Positions 1 to 9,147 of a stretch of 64,000 bases of DNA are shown one piece after another. The position numbers and the translations under genes were made by a program. The stretch is from Microvirga aerophila (GTDB taxonomy: Bacteria; Pseudomonadota; Alphaproteobacteria; Rhizobiales; Beijerinckiaceae). The notes below the pieces were generated by a model. That model searched no databases. It was not told the DNA's origin and was given only the letters and a program-made list of their open reading frames with translations. Every line of letters begins with the position of its first letter. Position 1 is the first letter of the stretch. The stretch spans positions 1 to 64,000 of the forward strand of contig NZ_QOIO01000010.1 of NCBI RefSeq assembly GCF_003332305.1, written 5' to 3'.

Positions 1-114
1 CGAAGTCAGAACGGAGTGGGATCGGCATGGCGAACCTCCATGGCTCGCCAAGTTGAATCACACCCACCCCGACGCAGAAAATCACGAACGAGTCAGCCCT
101 TCAGGGACTTAGTA

Positions 115-990
115 TTACGTACTCTTGAGCATCCCGTTCATGCCTTTGGGATAGAAGCCGCCGCTGTCCGTGCCCGACTTGTCGGTAAGATAGACGATGC
201 GCAGCACCTCTTGCGGGGTTCGACGGAAGACCATGCCGTCCGGCGTCGCGGGGACGAGGTTCGCCTTGCCGTTGCGCTCGATGCCCTGATCCTTGTCGCC
301 AGCGCCGTCGATCTTGTCCCGGGCAGTGGACACAGCATTTGCAGCCTTCTGGGCCTTGTCGCCCATCTGGTAGAGCTGCGAGCGGGCCATGCCCATATGA
401 TAGGCCTCGACCGCCAGGATGGCGGCTGCCGCTTCGACGAATTCCTTGCTTTCGAGCAGGGGCGCCGCACCCGCATAGGCCGTCACGCCGACATCTTCGA
501 ATAGCATGCCGCCGAGCAGGAAGTTCATGTCGTTGGCGAACGGGTCGAAGTCCGGCATGCCAAGCGCTTCGCGGACAGCCTTGAAGCCGGCGTCGAAATC
601 GATCGTTGGCCGCGAGACGGCTTGGCTCCCGAGGGTCTTGCGATAGAAGCGGACATGCGCAAGCTCATTCTCGGCAAGCTCGTCAGCAAACTCGCGGATT
701 GCCTTGCTCTGGAACGGCACCTTGCTGCCGCCCTTGACCGGACCGGCATCCGGGCCCACGTCCGCTGCCTCGATGCCTTTCCCGGTCGTGGCTCGCAGGT
801 AGTATTCGGCCTCCATGTATTCGAGGTTGAGTGCGAACTGGAAAATGTCCTCGTCCTTGATCTCGGATGACGAGGTGGCTTGAGCATATGCCGTATTCGG
901 CCGATGGAACCGTGTAATGGCCGCTCCCGCACCGAATAGAGCCAAAGCTTGAAGGGATTGCCGGCGAGATAGCTTCGTCAATGCGTTCAT
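115..990 (-). CDS. Tat-exported ferritin-like domain protein
   Basis: A 291-residue protein starting at the ATG at 990, which has GGAGAG five bases upstream; an upstream in-frame start would add 17 residues of no export character. Residues 1-36 form a Tat signal with twin arginines at 9-10 (LSRRQSLQ) and end near AYA. The mature part is helical and carries two ExxH motifs (ENELAHVRFY and VEAYHMG) spaced as in ferritin-like diiron proteins. The family includes desiccation- and stress-related exported proteins, but substrate and function are unknown. It stands alone, divergent from the RTX gene. The family call is fairly sure; any enzymatic role is not shown. Confidence 0.85.
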   Translation of the reverse strand: MNALTKLSRRQSLQALALFGAGAAITRFHRPNTAYAQATSSSEIKDEDIFQFALNLEYMEAEYYLRATTGKGIEAADVGPDAGPVKGGSKVPFQSKAIREFADELAENELAHVRFYRKTLGSQAVSRPTIDFDAGFKAVREALGMPDFDPFANDMNFLLGGMLFEDVGVTAYAGAAPLLESKEFVEAAAAILAVEAYHMGMARSQLYQMGDKAQKAANAVSTARDKIDGAGDKDQGIERNGKANLVPATPDGMVFRRTPQEVLRIVYLTDKSGTDSGGFYPKGMNGMLKST

Positions 991-1522
991 AGGACTCTCC
1001 TGGATGAGGCCCGCCCCATGACATTGGATGCTCGAAGCCAAGAAAAATTCCCAGATTCAGGCTGCTCATTCGGGCTAAACTGACCTTGTTAGCTCGGCTT
1101 CGACCGCCGCGAAGCCCCCTCACCTCATGGCCGGAAGGTGTTGGCGCATAGCTTTCCGTGGCGGCCAGGCATTTGCTGCGCTATGGGGTGAGTGTCCCGA
1201 AGCAAAGCACAAGGCCGGGCAAGAAGCCCGCTGGTCTACGGTATCCATGAGGGCCCCGACGACCGATAGCCGTCGTATGAGCAAGGGAACTTGCGGAGGC
1301 TGACCGAGGACGAGCCGATCAGACGTGCCGCTAACCCCGCGCGTCTCTCGAATTGCTGATGCGTCGGTGCACCGACGTACTGGCTCGTGTGCGGTGCGGC
1401 ACACAGCAAACAACCAACGCCAGGCCCAGGGTTGAAATTGCGACAAACTGCGTTCTATTGCGCTACGTTATCTTGTTATAGTTCGTAGCAAGAGATCCTC
1501 ATTCCCTAGCTGGAGCCTCTTA
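991..1522. other. 532-base intergenic region without a supported gene
   Basis: This spacer separates two divergent genes. A 108-codon leftward frame at 1120-1446 is present but is rich in Arg, Pro and Cys, has no clear ribosome binding site and no recognisable domain, so I do not call it. A possible promoter for the RTX gene is ttgaaa at 1432-1437 followed by tctatt at 1454-1459, but the match is weak. Confidence 0.5.
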
Positions 1523-3049
1523 ATGACACTGTATATTCTCAACCCGGCGAACGGTTCCGCAATCGGGACCGAAGGCGACGATATCTTCAGCACACCGATT
1601 TCTTCCCCGTATTTCTACGAATCGGACTGGAGCCGGTTCGCTCTTCGCGGCGGCGGCGGAACAGATACGCTGAACCTGAACTATCGCGACACATACGATC
1701 TCAGGAAATTCGCGGAATTCTCAGGGGTCGAGATCATCTCGTTCAGCGACCATGGGGCGGATCTCTACCTCTCGGCCCAGCACTTGGCCAGCATCACGCA
1801 GATCTCGGGTCCATCGGGTTTTGCTGAAGGCCGGATCTATTTCACCGGCAATGCCGGCCATGCGTTCGACCTACGTGGCAAGGCGTTTTCGGGCAATTAC
1901 AAGCTGATGAACCCGACATCCGGCTACGCGGATATCATCATCAGCGACAAGAGCCAGCTTCTGGCGGACAACGGCGCTCACCTGAATTTCTCGACGCAAT
2001 CCGGCGCACGCGTCCGTCTCGTCGGCGGCACGTTTACCGACGCGGAGGAGCAACTGCTTCTCCGTAAAGGCTTCAACTTCACGTGGGACGATAACGACAA
2101 CGGTGCTGGCAACGCAGCTCCGGTAATCAGTGGCCTTCATGGTGACAAGGTCGCAACTAGCGGCCTGAGCGTCGTTGCGCTTGATATCGGCGCCAATGCT
2201 TCGATCTCCGACGACAAGGCCGTTCGCAAGATCACCGTGTCGGTTGTAGGCAGCAATGCCAACGACTTCGTCACTCTCTCACGGAACGCCTTCGACCTCC
2301 CCGACGGCGTGAAGGATGGCGGTCGGATTCGCGGACTTGAGACCTTCAACGAGAAGGTCTTCGCCAACTTCGCCAACGTGACGAACTCGTCATTTGAGAT
2401 CTATTTCAACGGCGAGGCGACGGCGGCGAAAATCAACAAGCTCGTGCAGTCCCTCGTGTACTACAACGACAGCACGGGCGGGCAGACCACACGGCAGGTC
2501 AGCATTACCGCCTGGGACGGGGCCGACAAGGCGGCCACCAGCACGGTAACGATTACGCACTCCGGCAACATGACCTCTCCTGTCACCGGTGGACAGACCG
2601 ACGGCACTGCAAACGCCGACACGATCAAGGGCAGCGCAAAGGCCGACGTGATCTATGGCGGGGCGGGCAACGATACGATCTACGGCGGCGCGGGCAAGGA
2701 TACCCTGCGTGGTGATGCTGGCAAGGAAATGTTCGTGTTCGACACCAGGCCCAGCAAGTCGAATGTGGACACCATCAAGTCCTACAAGATCGCGGACGAT
2801 TCCATCTGGCTGGATAACAATGTGTTCACCAAGGTGGGCAGGGGCACCAGCGAAGACCCGAAGAAGCTTGCCGGGAAAGCTTTCTGGACCGGCGACAAGG
2901 CGCATGATGCGGACGACCGGATCATCTACAACAAGAAGACCGGCGCGCTGTATTACGATCAGGACGGTACGGGCTCGAAGGCAGCTGTTCAGTTCGCTAA
3001 GATCGACAAAGGCCTGAAGATGACGGCGTCAGAGCTCTTCGTGGTGTAA
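1523..3049 (+). CDS. RTX-type calcium-binding secreted protein
   Basis: A 508-residue protein with GGAG at 1512-1515 before its ATG. It has no N-terminal signal peptide. An early TEGDDIF motif is followed by a long beta-rich region. Near residue 198 comes a cadherin-like stretch (APVISGLHGDKV). Residues about 360-400 hold Gly/Asp-rich nonapeptides (GGAGNDTIY, GGAGKDTLR) that bind calcium in RTX proteins. The last 100 residues (FDTRPSKSNVDTI... YYDQDGTGS... FAKIDKG) match the C-terminal module common in rhizobial type I secreted RTX proteins. It is probably exported by a type I system encoded elsewhere. Only one short nonapeptide block is present, so an adhesin or surface role is a guess. Confidence 0.85.
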   Translation: MTLYILNPANGSAIGTEGDDIFSTPISSPYFYESDWSRFALRGGGGTDTLNLNYRDTYDLRKFAEFSGVEIISFSDHGADLYLSAQHLASITQISGPSGFAEGRIYFTGNAGHAFDLRGKAFSGNYKLMNPTSGYADIIISDKSQLLADNGAHLNFSTQSGARVRLVGGTFTDAEEQLLLRKGFNFTWDDNDNGAGNAAPVISGLHGDKVATSGLSVVALDIGANASISDDKAVRKITVSVVGSNANDFVTLSRNAFDLPDGVKDGGRIRGLETFNEKVFANFANVTNSSFEIYFNGEATAAKINKLVQSLVYYNDSTGGQTTRQVSITAWDGADKAATSTVTITHSGNMTSPVTGGQTDGTANADTIKGSAKADVIYGGAGNDTIYGGAGKDTLRGDAGKEMFVFDTRPSKSNVDTIKSYKIADDSIWLDNNVFTKVGRGTSEDPKKLAGKAFWTGDKAHDADDRIIYNKKTGALYYDQDGTGSKAAVQFAKIDKGLKMTASELFVV

Positions 3050-3075
3050 GGAAGCTACTGCCTCTTCAAACATCC

Positions 3076-3100
3076 GATCACCGGCCTCGCGCCTGTGATC
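3076..3100 (+). terminator. hairpin downstream of the RTX gene
   Basis: Arms gatcaccggc and gcctgtgatc pair over ten positions with one mismatch around a five-base loop, 26 bases after the RTX stop. No T-run follows, so it is a weak terminator or only an mRNA 3' stabiliser. Confidence 0.35.
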
Positions 3101-3111
3101 GTCGTGTCGTT

Positions 3112-3146
3112 CAACAAAAAGCCGTGCCGCATCCAAGCGGCATGGC
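3112..3146 (-). terminator. intrinsic terminator of the der transcript
   Basis: Read leftwards, a ten-pair stem with one G-T pair and a six-base loop (arms at 3121-3130 and 3137-3146) is followed directly by five Ts (3116-3120). It begins five bases past the der stop codon, the expected place for a rho-independent terminator. Confidence 0.85.
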
Positions 3147-3150
3147 TACC

Positions 3151-4494
3151 TTACTTCCGTCCCTTGTCGAACGGGTTCTGCCCTGTTCTGAGCGACACGC
3201 GGATCGGAACGCCCGGGAGCTTGAAGGCTTCGCGAATGCTGTTGACCAAATAGCGGGTATAGCTCGTCGGCAGGGCGTCGAGCTGGTTGCCGAAGATCGC
3301 GAAATGCGGGGGCCGCGCCTTGATCTGGGTCATGTAACGGATCTTGATCCGGCGGCCGGAGACGGCTGGTGGCGGGTTGGCCTCCTGGGCCTCCGTCAGC
3401 CATTGGTTGAGGCGGGCGGTCGATATACGTGTGTTCCAGGTCTCGTAGACCTGGAGGATGGCCTTCATGAGCGGGTCGATGCCGCTTCCGGCCAGGCCCG
3501 ACAGGGGCACGACCGGCGCACCCCGCACCTGCGGCAGTAGGCGGGTGGCCTTTTCCTTGAGGTCTTTCAAGAGGCCTGGCTGGTCAGCGACCAGATCCCA
3601 CTTGTTGATACCGATCACAAGGGCGCGGCCCTCCTGCTCCACCAGATCGACGATGGAGAGATCCTGCTTCTCGAACGGGATCGTGGCGTCGAGGAGGATC
3701 ACCACGACCTCGGCGAACTGAACGGCCCGCAGGGCATCGGCGACTGACAGCTTTTCCAGCTTGTCCTCGACACGGGAGCGCTTGCGCAGGCCCGCGGTGT
3801 CGAACAGCTTGATGGCCCGTCCGCGCCATTCCCAGTCGAGGGAGATGGAATCGCGGGTGATGCCCGCTTCAGGCCCCGTCAGCAGGCGTTCTTCCCCCAC
3901 CATGCGGTTGATCAGGGTGGACTTGCCGGCGTTTGGCCGCCCGACGATGGCGACCTTAAGGGGCTTGTTCGGATCGTCCTCTTCCTCCTCGTCGCCCGGT
4001 TCCGGGAAGAACGGCATCAGCGCCTCGAAGAGGTCGGCCAAGCCTTCGCCGTGTTCGGCGGAGAATGGGATCGGATCGCCCAAGCCGAGCGAAAAGGCCT
4101 CGTAGGCGCCCGCCATGCCGGCGCCGCCTTCAGCCTTGTTGGCGATAAGGATCACGGGCTTGCCCGAGCGGCGCACCATCTCGGCGAAGGGCCGGTCCGC
4201 CGGAAGGATGCCGACGCGCGCATCGACCACGAAGAGGATGATGTCGGCGTCGCCGATGGCGGCTTCGGTCTGGGCGCGCATGCGTCCCAGAAGCGATTCT
4301 TCGGTGGATTCTTCCAGCCCGGCCGTGTCGACGATGCGGAATTCGAGGTCGCCCAGGCGCGCTTCGCCTTCGCGGCGGTCGCGGGTGACGCCTGGACGAT
4401 CGTCCACTAAAGCGAGCTTCTTGCCCACGAGGCGGTTGAAGAGGGTCGATTTGCCGACATTCGGCCGCCCGACAATGGCGACGGTGGGCGTCAT
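3151..4494 (-). CDS. der: ribosome biogenesis GTPase Der (EngA)
   Basis: A 447-residue tandem GTPase needed for 50S subunit maturation. The first G domain has GRPNVGKS at about 9-16, DTAG at 56-59 and NKAE at 119-122. The second has GRPNAGKS at about 185-192, DTAG near 232 and NKWD further on. An acidic linker (DEEEEDD) joins the domains, and the KH-like C-terminal domain follows. Length is normal. The G4 motif of the first domain ends in Glu rather than Asp, as I recall for other alphaproteobacteria. It lies 12 bases after the YfgM-like gene and is probably cotranscribed with it. Confidence 0.97.
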   Translation of the reverse strand: MTPTVAIVGRPNVGKSTLFNRLVGKKLALVDDRPGVTRDRREGEARLGDLEFRIVDTAGLEESTEESLLGRMRAQTEAAIGDADIILFVVDARVGILPADRPFAEMVRRSGKPVILIANKAEGGAGMAGAYEAFSLGLGDPIPFSAEHGEGLADLFEALMPFFPEPGDEEEEDDPNKPLKVAIVGRPNAGKSTLINRMVGEERLLTGPEAGITRDSISLDWEWRGRAIKLFDTAGLRKRSRVEDKLEKLSVADALRAVQFAEVVVILLDATIPFEKQDLSIVDLVEQEGRALVIGINKWDLVADQPGLLKDLKEKATRLLPQVRGAPVVPLSGLAGSGIDPLMKAILQVYETWNTRISTARLNQWLTEAQEANPPPAVSGRRIKIRYMTQIKARPPHFAIFGNQLDALPTSYTRYLVNSIREAFKLPGVPIRVSLRTGQNPFDKGRK

Positions 4495-4506
4495 GTCTGC
4501 CTCTCC

Positions 4507-5196
4507 TTATTGGGTGACTTGAACGGCGCCGCCCGCCACGAGAGCGGTATAGACGGCCAGCCGCTGCTTGAGGGCGTTCGGCGTCTCGCGGTCGGCGGCG
4601 ATCTGGTCGAACCAGCGGCCGGCAAAGTCCATGTCGCCGGCTTTCAGGCCTGAAAGGCCCAGAAGCTCGCGGGCGGTGTGACGCCAGGCATTGGTCGGAA
4701 CGGCGAGGCGCTCGAGTTCGGGACGGATCTTCGACGGATCGGCGGTGTCCAGGCGCAGCCACGCGGCGCGCAGGCGGGCGAGGTCCTGCCAAAGCGGGGC
4801 CACGTTGCCGTCTGCCGCCAGGGCGTCATAGGCCGTCGCACCATTGTCCGCGTTCTCGCGGCCGAGTTCACCCGCGAGGCGGAAGCGGGCGAGAAGGCCG
4901 TAGCCGGACGGGTTGTCCTTCGCCAGAGCCTCGAGCGCAGCCTCAGCGTCCTTGCTCTTGTCCTCACGGGAAAGCCGCAGGGCGTCCTCGTAACGGGCGG
5001 CTGCTGCCTGCGAACGGGTTTCCTGGACATGCTCCCAATAGCGCCAGCCACCGACCGCCACCACCAGGAGGATGGCCGCACCGATGATGACGCCGTTATA
5101 GCGCTGCCAGATCTTGGCCACTTGGTCGCGGCGATATTCCTCGTCGACCTCGCGGATGAACTCGTCGTTCGGAGCCATACTCATTCCGCGGCCCAT
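4507..5196 (-). CDS. YfgM-like membrane-anchored tetratricopeptide protein
   Basis: A 229-residue protein whose start at 5196 is preceded by AAAGGAGG at good spacing; internal Met5 and Met7 are less well placed. A cytoplasmic N-terminus (EFIREVDEEYRRDQ) leads to one membrane segment at about 34-52 and then a helical, Ala/Leu/Arg-rich periplasmic domain typical of the tetratricopeptide-like family that includes E. coli YfgM, an ancillary SecYEG partner and chaperone. It precedes der, as yfgM-bamB-der does in gammaproteobacteria, but no bamB lies between them here. Family assignment is good; function in this lineage is inferred. Confidence 0.85.
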   Translation of the reverse strand: MGRGMSMAPNDEFIREVDEEYRRDQVAKIWQRYNGVIIGAAILLVVAVGGWRYWEHVQETRSQAAAARYEDALRLSREDKSKDAEAALEALAKDNPSGYGLLARFRLAGELGRENADNGATAYDALAADGNVAPLWQDLARLRAAWLRLDTADPSKIRPELERLAVPTNAWRHTARELLGLSGLKAGDMDFAGRWFDQIAADRETPNALKQRLAVYTALVAGGAVQVTQ

Positions 5197-5305
5197 GAAG
5201 AGCCGCCTCCTTTATCGAAGTGGGTCGCCTAGCATACGCCCCCGTCCAAGGCGAGAGGCTGTTCACGTCGCAGGCTTCTTCTTTACCACTTGAATAGGGA
5301 TGAAA

Positions 5306-5325
5306 CGGACCTTTTCACAGGTCCG
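5306..5325 (-). terminator. possible hairpin terminator after nnrU
   Basis: CGGACC and GGTCCG form a perfect six-pair stem with an eight-base loop 33 bases beyond the nnrU stop. Read leftwards it is followed by only TTTC, so the call is weak. Confidence 0.25.
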
Positions 5326-5358
5326 GACGTAACATTCGCTTACCGGATCGCCGAATTG

Positions 5359-5958
5359 TCAGCCTCTGGCCGGCAGAACGGGCACGCCGATGAGGGCTGG
5401 GTGCAGCCATACCACGAAGGCGATATAGGCCACGGTGCCAATGGCGATCGCAAGCGCATCGTTGCGAAAGCCCGCCGGCGGCTCCAGGGGAGCCCCATGC
5501 GGAACTGCCTCGTCCCGGCGCTTTACGCTGATACGGGCCGCAACCGCCCAGGCGAGGAACGACCCGAACAGAAGAATGGATCCAAGGTCGCCGTTGGCCA
5601 GAAGGTGGGCAACGGCCCAAATCTTCAGACCGGCCAGCATGGGATGCTTGAGGGTGCGCTTGATCCGGCCCGGCAGATAGGCCGCGGCCAAGCACACGAA
5701 GGCGAACCACACCAGCAGCAGCGCCAGATGGCGCGTCCATGTCGGCGGATCCCATACGGGGATGTAACCGGCCTGCCGGTATTGGCTGTAGCCGATAGAG
5801 ATCAGCACGATACCGGCTAGGGAAGCCAGAGAATACAACCCCTTGTAGGGTCCCTCCCCGATCTTCGCGACCAACTTGCCCCTTCGGTGCCGCGCCATGC
5901 TGAAGGCATGGGTACCGAGAAAGACGAACAGGCCGATGATAAGCAGTGTCACAGGCAT
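5359..5958 (-). CDS. nnrU: NnrU family integral membrane protein
   Basis: A 199-residue polytopic membrane protein. The frame is open 38 codons further upstream, but the ATG at 5958 has AAGGGG just before it and begins directly with a hydrophobic segment (MPVTLLIIGLFVFLGTHAF). The sequence has about five or six membrane segments, a basic MARHRRGKL loop and a conserved LKHPMLAGLKIWAVAHLLANGD motif region typical of NnrU. NnrU was named in denitrifiers, where nnrU mutants are affected in nitrite and nitric oxide reduction. No denitrification genes are seen here, so the family name should not be read as proof of denitrification. Family relatives include isoprenoid-related membrane enzymes. Confidence 0.85.
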   Translation of the reverse strand: MPVTLLIIGLFVFLGTHAFSMARHRRGKLVAKIGEGPYKGLYSLASLAGIVLISIGYSQYRQAGYIPVWDPPTWTRHLALLLVWFAFVCLAAAYLPGRIKRTLKHPMLAGLKIWAVAHLLANGDLGSILLFGSFLAWAVAARISVKRRDEAVPHGAPLEPPAGFRNDALAIAIGTVAYIAFVVWLHPALIGVPVLPARG

Positions 5959-6240
5959 ACCCCTTCGAGTGATAGGAAAGAATAGTCGCTCTTCAGGCGA
6001 GACTCCATTCCACCCGTTCGGGCCGATGCCTCGCCGCGCATCGAGGCTCGGGAAGAGCTTTGATTGCTTCACAAAAGCTTGTGGCGTCCATAACTTTTAA
6101 TGATACGGCTCTTGCGGCACAAAAATATCCCGGCTACTGACCCGGCACCGCTTGATATTAGACTATTGCGGCCCTAGCGCACCGGCGCTGGGTCCGCTAG
6201 CTAGGCTGCAACTTCAATCAATAATCAGGGGGAAGATACG

Positions 6241-6858
6241 GTGAGAGCGCTCCTTCAGCTATCCCGCATTATCGACTCGATCAATGTGCGCGTCGGCAAG
6301 ACGGCGGCCTGGGCCATCGTGATCGCGGTTCTGGTCTCGGCCATCAACGCCTTTATCCGACGCATCTTCGGCGTCTCGTCCAATGCGTGGCTCGAACTGC
6401 AATGGTACCTTTTCGGCGCCACGTTCATGCTCTGCGCCGCCTGGACGCTCCGGGTGAACGAGCATATCCGGATCGACATCATCTCGAACCGGCTCTCGAA
6501 GCGCGGGCGCGACAGGATCGACCTGATGGGGCATCTGCTCTTCCTGTTCCCCTTCGTGGCCCTGATGCTGTGGCTGTGCTTCCCCTATTTCTGGAAGTCC
6601 TACCAGTCGGGCGAGGTCTCCTCGAATGCGGGCGGCCTGCTGATCTGGCCCGCCAAGGGGCTCATTCTCCTCGGGTTCATCTCCCTGGGCTTCCAGTGGC
6701 TCAGCGAGCTCATCAAGCGCGTCGCGATCATGCGCGGTGACCTCGAGGAGCAGGAGGAAGGCGGCCACAGCGCTGAAGCCGAGGCGGAGCGCCTCATTCA
6801 TGAACTGGTCGATGTGAATGCCCCCGGCGGCGAACCTCCGGGCGACGGCATCCGCTGA
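6241..6858 (+). CDS. TRAP transporter small permease subunit (DctQ)
   Basis: A 205-residue protein with a GTG start preceded by AGGGGGAAG. It has four membrane segments (about 22-45, 55-75, 95-118 and 140-160) with DctQ-type residues: an internal NAWLELQWYLF stretch and RVNEHIRIDII after helix two. The C-terminus is a hydrophilic acidic tail. DctQ pairs with DctM to form the membrane part of a periplasmic-binding-protein-dependent secondary transporter driven by a sodium or proton gradient. It lies 38 bases upstream of dctM. No substrate can be deduced. Confidence 0.92.
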   Translation: MRALLQLSRIIDSINVRVGKTAAWAIVIAVLVSAINAFIRRIFGVSSNAWLELQWYLFGATFMLCAAWTLRVNEHIRIDIISNRLSKRGRDRIDLMGHLLFLFPFVALMLWLCFPYFWKSYQSGEVSSNAGGLLIWPAKGLILLGFISLGFQWLSELIKRVAIMRGDLEEQEEGGHSAEAEAERLIHELVDVNAPGGEPPGDGIR

Positions 6859-6896
6859 CCCTGAGCGCCCTGTTTTAGTTTCTCGGAGTTTCCTCC

Positions 6897-8789
6897 ATGG
6901 CTGTGCTTCTTGCCCAGAACCTCGCGCCGATCATGTTCGCGGCGCTCGTCGTGTTCCTTCTCCTCGGCTACCCGGTTGCCTTCTCCCTCGCGGCCAACGG
7001 CCTGCTGTTCTTCTTCCTGGCGGTCGAACTCGCGCCCTACGCGCCGCAAACGATCACCTTGTCGTGGCCCCTGCTTCAGGCGCTCCCGGACCGGGTCTTC
7101 GGCACCATGTCGAACGAGGTGCTGCTCGCCATCCCGTTCTTCACCTTCATGGGATACATCCTCGAACGATCGGGCATGGCGGAAGACCTGCTCGACACGA
7201 TCGGGCAGCTTTTCGGACCCGTCCGCGGCGGTCTGGCCTATGCGGTCATCTTCGTGGGCGCGCTCCTTGCCGCAACGACAGGCGTGGTGGCGGCCTCGGT
7301 GATCTCCATGGGCCTCATCTCCCTGCCGATCATGCTGCGCTATGGCTATGACCGGCGTCTGGCCTCAGGCGTCATCGCGGCCTCCGGCACCCTGGCCCAG
7401 ATCATCCCGCCGTCCCTCGTTCTCATCGTCATGGCGGACCAGCTCGGCCGATCGGTCGGCGACATGTATGAGGGCGCGTTCCTGCCGGGCCTGATCCTCG
7501 CGGGACTCTACGCTGGCTACGTTCTGCTCATGTCGGTATTCTTCCCGAAATCCGCGCCCGGCCTGCCGCCGGAAGCGATCGGCTACCGGGAGCCGAATGG
7601 CACGCGCGGCGTGTGGCAACTCGGCATCCTGGTCGTGTTCTCGGGCCTCGTAGGCTATTATGTGCTGTCGCAGACGGAAACGAGGGCCGGCGCGGATTTC
7701 GTCATCCTGACGATCTGCGTGGCCACCGTCGTCGCCCTCATCTGCGCCCTCATGAACAAGATGCTCGGCGCTCAGCGCATCGTCATCACGATGATCCTTA
7801 CCGCCGCTCTTGTGGGGGCTTATGCCTACCTGCACCAGCAGGGTTATGAAGGCTGGGCCCTGACTATGGAAATGGTCATTGCAGGCGTGGTTTATGCACT
7901 GGTGGTCAGCACCGTCGAGCGGTTCACGGGTCTGCGGCTCATGTCACGGATGGCCGAACAGGTGACGTTCGTGATGGTGCCTCCGCTGCTGCTGATCTTC
8001 CTCGTGCTCGGCACCATCTTCATCGGACTTGCGACGCCGACCGAAGGCGGCGCCATGGGCGCCCTTGGCTCGGTGATCCTGGCTGCCATCAAGCGCCGGC
8101 TCGACAACAACCCGAACCGGTTCAACTTCACCATCGTCAGGCAGGCGACGGAAGCGACCGCGAAGCTCTCGGCCTTCGTGCTCTTCATCCTCATCGGCGC
8201 CCGCGTGTTCTCCCTCACCTTCTACGGGGTGAACGGCCACGTGTGGGTGGAACATCTTCTGACGTCGCTCCCGGGCGGCCAGGTGGGCTTCCTGATCGTC
8301 GTCAACGCCCTGGTGTTCTTCCTGGCGTTCTTCCTGGACTTCTTCGAACTCGCCTTTATCGTCGTCCCGCTTCTAGGACCGGCAGCGGAGAAGCTCGGGA
8401 TCGACCTGATCTGGTTCGGTGTGATGCTGGGCGTGAACATGCAGACCTCGTTCATGCACCCGCCCTTCGGCTTCGCCCTGTTCTTCCTGCGCTCAGTGGC
8501 CCCGAAGGTGCCGTACACGGACCGCCTGACCGGCAAGCGCATGGAACCGGTGACCACCGGCCAGATCTACTGGGGCTCGATTCCCTTCGTGATCATCCAG
8601 CTCATCATGGTGGCGATCGTGGTGCTCTTCCCGAACATCGTGATGCACTACAAAGCGGCAGGCCCCGAAGTCGATCCGGCGGCGGTCCAGAAGAAGCTCG
8701 ACGAACTCCTCGTCCCCGGCCTCGGCGCCCCCGGCGATCCGGGCGGTCTACCCGGCCTCAACTTCGACGAGCCGCCGAAAATCCAGTAA
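6897..8789 (+). CDS. TRAP transporter large permease subunit (DctM), long form
   Basis: A 630-residue polytopic protein, well above the usual 425 or so of DctM. The N-terminal half has DctM features (FFTFMGYILERSGMAEDLL, ATTGVVAASVISMGLI, ASGTLAQIIPPSLVLIVM) and the C-terminal half has GLATPTEGGAMGALG and MQTSFMHPPFGFALFFLR. The extra length is an inserted membrane region at about 230-345, a form seen in a subfamily linked with organic acid and chloroaromatic uptake, plus a Pro/Gly-rich tail. It is cotranscribed with dctQ and followed by a strong terminator. No binding-protein gene is adjacent; nnrU and a small unknown gene flank the pair. Confidence 0.92.
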   Translation: MAVLLAQNLAPIMFAALVVFLLLGYPVAFSLAANGLLFFFLAVELAPYAPQTITLSWPLLQALPDRVFGTMSNEVLLAIPFFTFMGYILERSGMAEDLLDTIGQLFGPVRGGLAYAVIFVGALLAATTGVVAASVISMGLISLPIMLRYGYDRRLASGVIAASGTLAQIIPPSLVLIVMADQLGRSVGDMYEGAFLPGLILAGLYAGYVLLMSVFFPKSAPGLPPEAIGYREPNGTRGVWQLGILVVFSGLVGYYVLSQTETRAGADFVILTICVATVVALICALMNKMLGAQRIVITMILTAALVGAYAYLHQQGYEGWALTMEMVIAGVVYALVVSTVERFTGLRLMSRMAEQVTFVMVPPLLLIFLVLGTIFIGLATPTEGGAMGALGSVILAAIKRRLDNNPNRFNFTIVRQATEATAKLSAFVLFILIGARVFSLTFYGVNGHVWVEHLLTSLPGGQVGFLIVVNALVFFLAFFLDFFELAFIVVPLLGPAAEKLGIDLIWFGVMLGVNMQTSFMHPPFGFALFFLRSVAPKVPYTDRLTGKRMEPVTTGQIYWGSIPFVIIQLIMVAIVVLFPNIVMHYKAAGPEVDPAAVQKKLDELLVPGLGAPGDPGGLPGLNFDEPPKIQ

Positions 8790-8815
8790 GCGGGTCGTCC
8801 CTGATCTCCTAAACC

Positions 8816-8847
8816 AAAAGGGCAGGCTCTCGCGAACCTGCCCTTTT
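8816..8847 (+). terminator. intrinsic terminator of the TRAP operon
   Basis: AAAAGGGCAGG and CCTGCCCTTTT form a perfect 11-pair stem with a ten-base loop, 26 bases past the dctM stop. The A and T ends make it likely to work in both directions and so also to serve the leftward gene at 8858. Confidence 0.9.
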
Positions 8848-8857
8848 GCCTTGAAGC

Positions 8858-9049
8858 TCAATCTTTTCTGAGCTGTGTTTTCTCTTGTCGAGAGGCCTCT
8901 GGGGTCTCGTCGGACTGGTCTGCAGATGCAAGATCAGCAACCCACCTGCCGTCGAAGAACTTGTCGGCGTCCCTCGACCATCGAAAGAGGCCGGTCAAAA
9001 ACTGCCAGAGTGAAATGCGGGGAAACCGCTTCTCGTCATCATCTTGCAC
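8858..9049 (-). CDS. small hypothetical protein
   Basis: A 63-residue frame with a GTG start and a GAGGT ribosome binding site eight bases upstream. It is charged, with a central aromatic stretch (LWQFLTGLFRWSRDADKFF), and ends in Lys-Asp. I recognise no domain. Support comes from the ribosome binding site and from lying between a bidirectional terminator and the ArsC-like gene. Confidence 0.5.
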   Translation of the reverse strand: MQDDDEKRFPRISLWQFLTGLFRWSRDADKFFDGRWVADLASADQSDETPEASRQEKTQLRKD

Positions 9050-9147
9050 GTTCAGCTACCTCAGGCAGGTCGCGAGCGCTGATGCTACAACATCTACGCT
9101 GTTGCACATACCGGCCCGAGACTTCGGCAAGCGCTAAGCGCAAGGCC

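Noticed and set aside
119-152. Possible terminator near the end of the ferritin-like gene
   Set aside because: Only short, poorly pairing arms with no usable loop or T-run were found.
1120-1446. A 108-codon leftward frame upstream of the RTX gene
   Set aside because: No ribosome binding site, and Trp/Arg/Cys-rich non-coding-like composition.
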